Below are positions 8,822-18,600 of a DNA stretch of 64,000 nt, one piece after another. Each line of letters starts with the position of its first letter. The first letter of the stretch is position 1. The position numbers were made by a program, and so were the translations under genes. A model generated the notes under the pieces. It worked only from the letters and a program-made list of their open reading frames with translations, was not told the origin of the DNA and did no database searches. The stretch is from Bifidobacterium saimiriisciurei (GTDB lineage Bacteria; Actinomycetota; Actinomycetes; Actinomycetales; Bifidobacteriaceae): positions 19,147 through 83,146 of the forward strand of contig NZ_WHZU01000010.1 of the NCBI RefSeq assembly GCF_010667655.1, in the 5' to 3' direction.

Positions 8822-9978
8822 GCGAGGCCACCGTACGCAACAGAACATCCACCGACGCCAAGACCAGCCTCGGCGCGATAGGCGCAGCCGGCAACAAGCC
8901 GACACCCGCCCGCAAGATCGAGCAGCTCGGCGCCGGACAGGCCACATGGCGACGACTCCGCCACGACAAGGCCTCGATGATCGCCCTCGGCTTCATCGTG
9001 CTCCTCGTGCTCATGGCGGTCTTCGCGCCCGCGCTCGCCGCCATCACCGGCCACGACCCCGCACAGCAGTACCGCGAGATAGGCCTGACCGCCACCGGCC
9101 TGCCCACCGGGCCGGGCAAGGCGTTCTGGTTCGGCGCCGACCAGTTGGGCCGCGACGAACTCGTCCGCATCGCCTACGGCGCCCGCGTATCGCTGCTGGT
9201 CGGCGTGGTCGCCTCCATGTGCGGCTCGCTCATCGCCGTCGTCATCGGCGTGCTGGCCGGCTACTTCGGCGGCTGGGTCGACAACGTGCTCTCCCGCATC
9301 ACCGACTTCGTCATGACCATCCCGTTCCTGCTGTGCGCGCTGGCCCTGGTCTCCGTGTTCGGCGCCAGCATCCGCATGTGCCTGTTCGTCGTCATCTTCT
9401 TCTCGTGGGCCGTCACCGGACGTGTCATCCGCGCCCAGGTGCAGGTGCTCAAAAAGAAGGAGTTCGTAGAGGCCGCTCGCTCGCTCGGCGCCTCCGACGC
9501 ATCCATCATCGTCAAGGACATCCTGCCGAACCTCACCGAGACCATCATCGTCTACACCACGCAGGGCATCCCCAGCTGCATCGTGTTCGAGGCGTCGCTG
9601 TCGTTCCTCGGCATGGGCATCGTGCCGCCGACGCCAAGCTGGGGCGGGATGCTCTCCGAAGCCGCCGGCAACTCCATCTACATGGTCGCGCCGTGGCTCG
9701 TGTTCTTCCCCGGTCTGTTCCTGCTCATGACCACGCTGTCGTTCAACATCCTCGGCGACGGTCTGCGCGACGCCCTCGACCCGAAGGCCGGACGCCGCAT
9801 GCTGGCGAGGAAACGCAAGCGGAAGGGCGCGGCGGCCGTGGCCGCGGTCGCGCCCGTCACCGCGCAGATCGCCGCGGCCGACGACGACATCGCCGCGGCG
9901 AAATCGGCCGAAGCGACGTCATCGACGCCGGCCTCGTCATCGACGTCGGCGGCATCCATGACGAAGGAAGGCGACTGA
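8818..9978 (+). CDS. Peptide ABC transporter permease, DppC/OppC type
   Basis: A 386-residue inner-membrane permease of the DppC/OppC family. After a hydrophilic N-terminus of about 50 residues comes a first membrane helix (MIALGFIVLLVLMAVFAPALA), then the periplasmic-side loop with the family motif FGADQLGRDELVRIAYGARVSL. The EAA-type coupling loop is visible as EFVEAARSLGASDASIIVKDILPN. The C-terminal tail of roughly 60 residues is alanine- and lysine-rich and unusual in length; it may be unstructured. The start is the ATG at 8818, embedded in the stop of the ATPase gene. A longer in-frame reading from 8641 lies inside the ATPase gene and is rejected. It pairs with the DppB-type permease that follows. 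Confidence 0.92.
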   Translation: MSEATVRNRTSTDAKTSLGAIGAAGNKPTPARKIEQLGAGQATWRRLRHDKASMIALGFIVLLVLMAVFAPALAAITGHDPAQQYREIGLTATGLPTGPGKAFWFGADQLGRDELVRIAYGARVSLLVGVVASMCGSLIAVVIGVLAGYFGGWVDNVLSRITDFVMTIPFLLCALALVSVFGASIRMCLFVVIFFSWAVTGRVIRAQVQVLKKKEFVEAARSLGASDASIIVKDILPNLTETIIVYTTQGIPSCIVFEASLSFLGMGIVPPTPSWGGMLSEAAGNSIYMVAPWLVFFPGLFLLMTTLSFNILGDGLRDALDPKAGRRMLARKRKRKGAAAVAAVAPVTAQIAAADDDIAAAKSAEATSSTPASSSTSAASMTKEGD

Positions 9979-9979
9979 C

Positions 9980-10936
<957 letters not shown>

Positions 10937-10937
10937 C

Positions 10938-11075
10938 GTGACGAACGTTGACATAACGAACGTTGACGTGGCGAATGCCGGCGCGACGGACGTCGGCGAT
11001 ATCGAATCATCGATATCGAATCATCGATATCGAATCATCGACATCGAATGACATCGAATGAATGACATCGAGAAA
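10938..11075. repeat. Short tandem repeats before the prolyl aminopeptidase
   Basis: A low-complexity run. It begins with two copies of ACGAACGTTGAC (near 10941 and 10957). Then come three consecutive copies of a 14-bp unit built from ATCGATATCGAATC (about 10997-11040), and then two copies of GACATCGAAT before the gene. The unit contains GATATC and ATCGAT palindromes. The repeats extend to the upstream candidate start codon of the next gene, so they occupy its leader. No terminator is evident for the transporter operon here. Confidence 0.8.
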
Positions 11076-11087
11076 GCGAATACGACG

Positions 11088-12452
11088 ATGGATACGACGA
11101 ATTATCTCGTGACCGGATCGTCCGGCGCGCCGGCGCAGCCGACGTCGCCGACGATTCCGCCGACGACGGACGGCGGCTACTACGTGCCCGGCTTCTACGT
11201 GGAGGACCACACCATCGACGTTCCTCTGGATTGGAACGACGAGACGGCCGGCACCATCACCGTGTTCTATCGGGAGATCGTGGACCCGGACAGACGCGAC
11301 GACGACCTGCCGTTGCTGCTGCATCTGCAGGGCGGCCCCGGCGGCAAGGGCCAGCGGCCGATGCCGGGCGACGCCTGGCTGGGCGAGGCCATACGGCACT
11401 ACCGCGTGATCATGCCCGACCAACGCGGCACCGGCCGGTCGACGCCCGTGGACGGCGGCATCATCGCAAAATTCGACGACGCACGGCAGGCCGCCGACTA
11501 TCTGAGTCATTTCCTCGCCGACTCCATCGTGCGCGACTTCGAATACCTGCGGAGGAAACGGTTCGGCGGCCGGCGATGGACGACCATCGGACAAAGCTAC
11601 GGCGGATTCCTCACCCTCACCTACCTGTCGCTGTTCCCCGAAGGACTCGGCGCGTGCATGACCATGGGCGGCATCCCCGGCGTGCCGCCGGACGCCGACG
11701 AGGTCTACCGGCACACGTACCCGCGGGCGGCGCTGAAAAGCCGGATGTACTACGAACGCTATCCGCAGGACGAACGCATCGTGGCCGACGTGGCCGATCG
11801 GCTCGCCTCCCATGACGTGCGGCTGCCCAACGGCGACCCGTTCAGCGTGGCCCGGCTGCAATCCGTCGGCTCGGTGTTCGGCATGGGAACCGGCTTCGAC
11901 CAGATCCACTGGCTGTTCGACGAGGCGTTCACGCCCGACGGCCGGCTCTCCGACACGTTCCTCTACCAGGTGCTGGGCCGCACATCGAACGCGGGCAGCC
12001 CACTGTACTGGACGTTGCAGGAGTTCATCTACGGCAACGAACACAGCGGGCCGATGAACTGGGCCGCACAGCGCGAGCTGAAGAACCATCCGGAATTCGG
12101 TGAGGACCGGCGCCCGCTCATGTTCTTCGGCGAGATGACCTTCCCGTGGATGTTCGACGAGATATCGTGCCTGCGGCCGTTCAAACCCGCCGTGGACCTG
12201 CTCATGCAGCGCGACGAATGGCCGACCATCTATCGTCCGGACGTACTGGCCCGCAACGAGGTGCCCGTGCAGTCGCTGGTCTACTTCGACGACCTGTACG
12301 TGGACTCGCGCATTCAATTGCGCACGCTGAGCGGCATCGGCAACGCCCGCGCCTGGGTGACCAACGAATACCAGCACGACGGCATCACCCACGCCGGGGT
12401 CTTCACCCGGCTGCACGAGCTCATCGCGCAGCGAGGCGGCGCCATACGCTGA
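11088..12452 (+). CDS. Prolyl aminopeptidase, alpha/beta hydrolase (S33)
   Basis: A cytoplasmic serine peptidase of family S33 (about 454 residues from 11088) that removes N-terminal proline from peptides. The oxyanion-hole motif HLQGGPGGKGQRP and the nucleophile elbow GQSYGGF are clear. DQRGTGRS is a further family signature, and the C-terminal NEYQHDGITHAG carries the likely catalytic histidine. An in-frame ATG at 11058 would add ten residues, but it lies inside the tandem repeats with no ribosome site, whereas 11088 is preceded by GAGAAAG. I therefore prefer 11088 with moderate confidence. It follows the peptide transporter and precedes an Xaa-Pro aminopeptidase, consistent with proline-peptide use. 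Confidence 0.85.
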   Translation: MDTTNYLVTGSSGAPAQPTSPTIPPTTDGGYYVPGFYVEDHTIDVPLDWNDETAGTITVFYREIVDPDRRDDDLPLLLHLQGGPGGKGQRPMPGDAWLGEAIRHYRVIMPDQRGTGRSTPVDGGIIAKFDDARQAADYLSHFLADSIVRDFEYLRRKRFGGRRWTTIGQSYGGFLTLTYLSLFPEGLGACMTMGGIPGVPPDADEVYRHTYPRAALKSRMYYERYPQDERIVADVADRLASHDVRLPNGDPFSVARLQSVGSVFGMGTGFDQIHWLFDEAFTPDGRLSDTFLYQVLGRTSNAGSPLYWTLQEFIYGNEHSGPMNWAAQRELKNHPEFGEDRRPLMFFGEMTFPWMFDEISCLRPFKPAVDLLMQRDEWPTIYRPDVLARNEVPVQSLVYFDDLYVDSRIQLRTLSGIGNARAWVTNEYQHDGITHAGVFTRLHELIAQRGGAIR

Positions 12453-12497
12453 TTTCAGCGGCGCCGTATGCCGTCGACGGTGGCGGGGCGCATGCGG

Positions 12498-12533
12498 GAC
12501 CATAGACCATATAAGACCATGCATTAAGACCAT
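12498..12533 (+). promoter_or_regulatory. Four GACCAT repeats before the Xaa-Pro peptidase
   Basis: GACCAT occurs at 12498, 12505, 12515 and 12528, three of them as AGACCAT, all within 36 bp and ending shortly before the ribosome site AAGGAAGG. The same hexamer sits in the shared transporter element at 4861. Start-to-start spacings are 7, 10 and 13 bp. It may be an operator cluster or a chance low-complexity run. Confidence 0.35.
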
Positions 12534-12542
12534 GAAGGAAGG

Positions 12543-14117
12543 ATGGTCATCATGACGAAGTCCGAGCACAACGACGAAGATGATAGGAAGCCGCAGGAGG
12601 AGTCGCGGAAGCCGACGAAACCGCAGGGGGACTCCAGCTCGAGACGACCGCTGGGTGCGAACTTCCGTGAATTCATGCGAACGGGATGGGCCGACCACAA
12701 GCTCGACACCGAGCCCCTGCCGTCCAGCGAATACACGCCGGAGCGATGGAAGGCCATCGGACGACTGTTCCCCGGCGAGCGCCTGGTGTTCCCGGCCGGC
12801 GCGCACAAGCAGCGCAGCAACGACCTCGATTACGCGTTCCGACCCAACACGTCGTTCGCCTACCTGACCGGACTCGGCAAGGACTACGACCCCGATGCCG
12901 TGCTCGTGCTTGAACCGGTGCGTCCCGGCTCGCCCGAGGCGAACGCCGGAACCACGCACGTGCCGATGCTGTACATGCACCAGCCGGCCGACAACAGCAC
13001 CAGCGACTTCTACATGTCGGCCGAATACGGCGAATACTGGATCGGCCCGCGCCCGGGACTCCAGGAATTCGAGACGATGACCGGCATCGAGACCCACGAC
13101 CTGGGCCAGTTCGCCGACACCGTGGCCAAGGACGTCGGCCCCGACGCGGTGCGCGTGCGCGTCATCCGCGAAGCCGACCCGAACGCCACCGCAATCGTGG
13201 ACGCCGCCCGTGCCGCCGGCGGATTCGACGACCCGACCGCGAACGGCGCCGACGACGCCGTGCTGCACACCGCCTGCGCCGAGGCACGCATCATCAAGGA
13301 CGACTACGAGATCGACCAGCTGCGCAAGGCCGTGCGTGCCACCTACAACGGCTTCTGCAAGGTGCTGCGCGGCCTGGACGAGGCCGTGGACCAGCCGCGC
13401 GGCGAACGCATCATCGAAGGCGTGTTCAACGCCAACGCCCGTGTGGAAGGCAATACCGTGGGCTACGACACCATCGTCGCCTCGGGAGACCATGCGCCTC
13501 GTCTGCACTGGATGCGCAACACCGGCACGCCCCGCAACGGACAGCTGCTGCTCATGGACGCCGGCGTGGAGGTGGACGACCTCTACACCGCCGACATCAC
13601 CCGCACGTTCCCCATCGGCGGCCGCTTCACGCCATTGCAGCGCCGTATATACGACGCCGTGTTCGAGGCGCAGCAGGCCGCGTTCGACGCCTGCCGGCCG
13701 GGCGTGCCGTTCTCCGTCATCCACGACACCGTGATGCGCGTGACCGCGCAGAAGCTCCACGAGCTGGGCATCCTGCCGGTGAGCGTGGAGGAGGCGCTGA
13801 GCCCCGAAGGCCAGCAGCATCGCCGCTGGCTCGTCTGCGGCGTGGGCCATCATCTCGGCCTCGACTGCCACGACTGCGCGCAGGCCCGCAACGAGGAGTA
13901 CTTCGACCGGCCGTTGGAGCCCGGCATGGTGTTCACCATCGAGCCCGGCCTGTACTTCCAGTCCGACGACCTGCTCATCCCGCCGGAATTTCGCGGCATC
14001 GGCGTACGCATCGAGGACGACGTGCTCATGACCGAGCACGGCCCCGAATGGCTGTCGGACTACATCCCCCGCACCGCCGACGCCGTCGAACGGTGGATGG
14101 CCGCCATGGCCGAATGA
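12543..14117 (+). CDS. Xaa-Pro aminopeptidase (M24B)
   Basis: A 524-residue aminopeptidase P that cleaves the N-terminal residue from peptides with proline in second position. The N-terminal aminopeptidase-P domain starts near FREFMRTGW and includes FRPNTSFAYLTGL. The M24 'pita-bread' domain carries the five metal ligands: aspartates in LLMDAGVE and ADITRTF, histidine in GVGHHLGLDCHD, and glutamates in FTIEPGLY and VRIEDDVL. The hydrophilic first 35 residues are rich in K, E and D and are probably disordered. The start is ATG 12543 after AAGGAAGG; ATG 12552 is an alternative. It pairs functionally with the prolyl aminopeptidase upstream for complete degradation of proline peptides. Confidence 0.93.
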   Translation: MVIMTKSEHNDEDDRKPQEESRKPTKPQGDSSSRRPLGANFREFMRTGWADHKLDTEPLPSSEYTPERWKAIGRLFPGERLVFPAGAHKQRSNDLDYAFRPNTSFAYLTGLGKDYDPDAVLVLEPVRPGSPEANAGTTHVPMLYMHQPADNSTSDFYMSAEYGEYWIGPRPGLQEFETMTGIETHDLGQFADTVAKDVGPDAVRVRVIREADPNATAIVDAARAAGGFDDPTANGADDAVLHTACAEARIIKDDYEIDQLRKAVRATYNGFCKVLRGLDEAVDQPRGERIIEGVFNANARVEGNTVGYDTIVASGDHAPRLHWMRNTGTPRNGQLLLMDAGVEVDDLYTADITRTFPIGGRFTPLQRRIYDAVFEAQQAAFDACRPGVPFSVIHDTVMRVTAQKLHELGILPVSVEEALSPEGQQHRRWLVCGVGHHLGLDCHDCAQARNEEYFDRPLEPGMVFTIEPGLYFQSDDLLIPPEFRGIGVRIEDDVLMTEHGPEWLSDYIPRTADAVERWMAAMAE

Positions 14118-14174
14118 CGGGGGAGCGCCGGTGCCGCAACCGACAGGTGATACGGACGGGTACCATGGGTCCTT

Positions 14175-15614
14175 ATGCTGCAGACTGAGGCCTTGGCCAT
14201 GCTCGACGCCGGCGCCAACGTATTTCTCACCGGCGCCCCCGGCGCCGGCAAGACCTACGTATTGAACGAATTCATCCGCAACGCCCGCCAAACCGGCAGA
14301 TCGGTGGCCGTCACCGCGTCCACCGGCATCGCCGCCACGCACGTCAACGGGCAGACCATCCACTCATGGAGCGGCATCGGCGTCGCCACCTCGCTGGAAC
14401 CGGCCACCCTCAAACGCATCAAGACGCGCCGCCGCAAGGCCGTCGCCGCCACGGACGTCCTCATCATCGACGAGGTCTCGATGATGCACGCCTGGCTGTT
14501 CGACATGGTCGACGAGGTCTGTCGCGTGCTGCGCCGCGACGACCGTCCGTTCGGCGGCCTGCAGGTGGTCATATCCGGCGACTTCTTCCAACTGCCGCCC
14601 GTCAGCAGATCGGGCCGCAGCAACGACATGCTTGCGCCAAGCGAAACGTTCCTGCGCTCGCGGGAGGAATACGCGCGCCGTGGCCTCGACCCGGAGGGGT
14701 TCGTCACCGAATCGTTGGTGTGGGAGCGTCTGGCACCCACGATCTGCTATCTGACCGAGCAGCATCGTCAGGATGACGGCAAGCTGCTCGGCGTCCTTAC
14801 CGACATCCGCGACGGCGGCGTGACCGACGCCGACCGCACGGCGCTCGCCTCGCGTATCGGACGATTCCCCGAGCCGGGCGTCGTCGCCACGAACCTGTTC
14901 CCCACGAACCGTCAGGCCGATGCGCTCAACGACCGCATGCTCGCCGCGATACCGGATGAAGTCCATGAGTTCCACGCCGAGTCGGCCGGCTCCGCGCAGC
15001 TGGTGGCGCGGCTGAAGAAGAACATGCTCGCCCCCGAGCGTCTCGTGCTGAAGCGCGGTGCCGCCGTCATGGCGCTACGCAACGATCAGGACCGACAGTA
15101 CGTGAACGGGTCCATCGGCACGGTCGTCGAATTCGAACAGGAGAACAAGGGCGGCTGGCCCATCGTGCGGTTCGAGAACGGCAACATCGTGACCATGAAG
15201 CCGGCCGCCTGGGAGATGATGGATGGAGAGAACGTGCTCGCCAGCGTCAACCAGGTGCCGTTGCGCTGCGCGTGGGGCATCACCATCCACAAATCGCAGG
15301 GCATGACGCTCGACAGGGCCGTCATGGACCTGCGTCGCACATTCGCGCCCGGCATGGGATACGTCGCCTTATCCCGCGTCGAAGCGCTCGACGGACTGTA
15401 TCTGCACGGCATCAACGACAAGGCGTTCCTCGTCTCCGACGACGCCGTACGGCTCGACTCGCGACTGCGGGAGGCGTCCCGGGCGGCGGCCGAACGGCTC
15501 GCCGCCGAAGGCGCCGACGCGTTCGACCCGCGCAATCGTGCGGATGACGTTGCCACGGGGGAATCGTCGGCCGGCGGCGATTTCGACGAATTCATGCAGG
15601 ACGCGTTGTTCTGA
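14175..15614 (+). CDS. Pif1-like superfamily 1 helicase
   Basis: A 479-residue SF1B helicase related to Pif1/RecD. Walker A is GAPGAGKTYVLNEF (about residues 20-33), motif Ia region TASTGIAATHVNGQTIHSW, Walker B DVLIIDEVSMM, and motif III VISGDFFQLPPVS. The C-terminal half has the RecD2-like KSQGMTLDRAVMDL motif. Such enzymes unwind DNA, including G-quadruplexes and R-loops. There is no accessory nuclease domain. The start is ATG 14175. I see no clear Shine-Dalgarno sequence; a TACCAT hexamer at 14161 would place transcription start almost at the ATG, so the message may be leaderless. It is separate from the peptidase gene by 57 bp and converges with the membrane-protein gene (20-bp gap). Confidence 0.88.
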   Translation: MLQTEALAMLDAGANVFLTGAPGAGKTYVLNEFIRNARQTGRSVAVTASTGIAATHVNGQTIHSWSGIGVATSLEPATLKRIKTRRRKAVAATDVLIIDEVSMMHAWLFDMVDEVCRVLRRDDRPFGGLQVVISGDFFQLPPVSRSGRSNDMLAPSETFLRSREEYARRGLDPEGFVTESLVWERLAPTICYLTEQHRQDDGKLLGVLTDIRDGGVTDADRTALASRIGRFPEPGVVATNLFPTNRQADALNDRMLAAIPDEVHEFHAESAGSAQLVARLKKNMLAPERLVLKRGAAVMALRNDQDRQYVNGSIGTVVEFEQENKGGWPIVRFENGNIVTMKPAAWEMMDGENVLASVNQVPLRCAWGITIHKSQGMTLDRAVMDLRRTFAPGMGYVALSRVEALDGLYLHGINDKAFLVSDDAVRLDSRLREASRAAAERLAAEGADAFDPRNRADDVATGESSAGGDFDEFMQDALF

Positions 15615-15634
15615 ATGAATTCGGCAAGGCGATG

Positions 15635-18600
15635 TCAGCGCAGGTCGCGGATGCGGCGGCCGAGCGTGCGCATGGCCTTGAGGCTGCGTTCGTAGAACGC
15701 AGCGACGACGATGAGCGTGATGCCTGCCAGCGCCAGCCACACCCACCAGTAGCCCGCACTGAAGGCGCTGATCGCCGGCCAGAGTTGCACAAGCACATGG
15801 GCGGCCAGCACGACGGTGCCGCACAGCAGCGGCGCCTGCAGACCGCGGACGGCGCCGACGATGATTGCCGCCAACGCCATCGTGCCGACGACGACGATGC
15901 GTATGTTCGACGGCGTCGGCGCGATCCAGACGAGCAGCAGCGACGGCAGCATGGCGGCGATCAGGCCGAGGCCGAGCGCCCGCCAGCTGCGCAAGGCGGC
16001 GTCGCGGCGCATGAGCAGCCCGCCGACGGCGAGCGCGGCGGCCGCGAACGTGAGCGTCGGCAGTTCCGGCGGTGTGACGGGGGCGTAGGTGGTGCGGCCA
16101 TCGAACACCAGCGCGTTGAAGTTCATGATGGCGATGACCGACGTGCCGATTATGGCGATGACGAGCAGGATGACGGCACGTTGGCGACGGTTCCTTGACT
16201 CGATGTCGGCGGGTGACGGAACGGCGGGCGGCATTGGCATCGGGATGTTCGGAGTCGGGATGTTCGGTGCCGGTGCCGAGACGGCCGGCGTCGGCGTGTT
16301 CGGCTTTGCGGCGGCCGGCGGCATGCCAAGCCATGCGATTGCGGCCAGGACGCACAGGGCGACCAGCTGCGGCATGATGATGACCGTCGGAGCGGTGATG
16401 AACGGGATGGTGTCGACGAACGTGCCGCAGCCCTTGAGGCAGGGCAGCGTGCCTGCGGCGCCTATGCCGCCGACGGCGCAGACGCCGCCCGGCAGCATGA
16501 GGCCGGTGCGTTCCGAGGTCGTAAGCGTAATGATTCGGCCGTCGGCCTTGGCGAAGGCGGCCCACGCGAGCACGCCGATCATGATGAGACCCCACAGGAG
16601 GTAGCGTATGGTGCTCATGTCGCTGTTCATGAGGTCCGCCAGCCGTTGCGTCGCATAGGCGATGTTCTCGGCATAGAAGCCGATGCACGGCACGATGACG
16701 AGTCCCGCGACGATGCGAGGGCCTTCGGGAACGTCATTCGCCAGCATGAGATACCAGGCGGCGAGCAGCAGTACGGCGACAAGGTCGATGGCGATCTCCA
16801 TGCCGTCGTGTCCGCTGGTGTTCAGCATGCCGAGCGACACCGTCGACAGCAGCGACAGGCATTGCAGGGTGCGCAGTGCATGGACGGCATACGACGGTCG
16901 CGGTTTCGTCGGTGGTTGTGGTCGGGGCGGCATTGCCGCAAGCGGCGGCACGGTCACCTGTTGGGACGCCGGGTCGGGTGCCGGCGCCGCTTCCGGCATC
17001 GCCGGCGGCAACGATGCCTGTATGGGCTTCGGACGGGGGGCCGGCCGTGATGTGGTGATTCCTCCGGCTGCGAATAGGCGCAGTGCCAGCACGACCGTGG
17101 CATAGATGACCGGCAGCAGCAGGAACATCGCCAGCACGACGACGCGGTTGGAGGGGAACGTGGCCAGCAGGGACAGCGTCATCGTCGCGGACACCAGGGC
17201 CGGGATGACGAACCGGCGTTCCAATGCGCGCGACAGCCACAGCAGCGTGACGGTCAGCAGCAGCATGGTGACGAGTGTGGGGATGGACGGATCCGGCTCG
17301 AACATGGAGAAGAACGACGACCATTTGGCGACCAGCATGGTGAGCAGGACGTCGATGAACACGGTGAACATCGCGGGAATGCTGAACAGCGCCTGCATGG
17401 CCAATGCGACGACGGCGATGATGATGCCGAGGATGCGTCCCGCCTCGCATTCCTTCGCGGACGGTTTCCACGTCGATCGCCGCGAATCGGCCGGAGGCGC
17501 CGCGGTATCCGCCGGCGCCGGATCGGCCGGCGACGCCGGGGCTGGTGATGCCGGGTTTCCTGCCGGTGCAGGGTTCTTGGTCGGTGCCGGGGCGATGGGT
17601 GCGATTGTTGCCGTCGTCGGATTCCTCGAAGGGCTTTTTGCCCTGAGCATGTGCGCCAGCGCGGAGAACGCGCAGGCGAAGACGGCGGCCTCGGCGCAGG
17701 GGATCAGGAACTGCCAGTCCCTGTGCTGTTGCGCGTCGACTCCGGCGAACACCAGTTTGTCGATGGCGAAGGCGATCGGCATGAGGGACAACGCCGCGGC
17801 CGGCAGCGTCAGCGCCGGAACGATCGGCGCCGTAAGGGCGAAACGTCGGTGAAGGAACGGCCATGCGGCCAGCCATACCAGCGTGGTGGCGATGGTCGTG
17901 AACAGCATGAGCATCGGACTTCTGGGCTGGGTGGCGAGCCCCATGTTCTCTATGGTCGCGAATGCGCCGGCGACCATGCCGACGACGATCACGGCATTGC
18001 GTTCCACGTTGGGGGCCTTGGCCTCGCCATGCCGTTGCGGTGGCAGGAACGCGCCGACGGGGATGAGCACGACGGCCGCGATGATTGCCGCCGCCCAGAA
18101 TCGGGTGGTCTCGACGTCGTGGAACAGGGCCGTGTTGACGGGGTCGATGGCGAATACGCCATGCAATCCGTTCATGAACGAGTACGGGGCGACGAAGGCG
18201 GGAAACAGCGTGAAGACGCGCAACGGACGATGTGCGGGGGACGGGTCATGCGCCTGATGCGCACGCATGCGACCGACGCCCCACAACCCCAGACCGAGAC
18301 TGGAGACCAACAGCATGCCCAGGCCGGTGACGGCATCCTTCGGCGTATCCGCGAACGCCGGAAGATTCGGGGCGAGCAGCGATTCAATGGACAGGGCGAT
18401 GAGCGACGCCCAGCCGATGCCTTCCGCCGTGATGCGCAGCCGGGTCTGCAGGGCGAACGTCACCGCAAGGCCAAGCACGCCGATGACGGCGATGGCGATG
18501 CCACGCTGCGTGTCGTCCAGCAGTGAATAGGTGAGCGCGGCGAACACGAACACCGCGGCCGACACCAGCACGATGCCCACGGCCAGCAGCAGGATCTGCA

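Noticed and set aside
11007..14363. A 1118-codon minus-strand open frame
   Set aside because: Antisense to the two proline peptidase genes; no start signal or domain.
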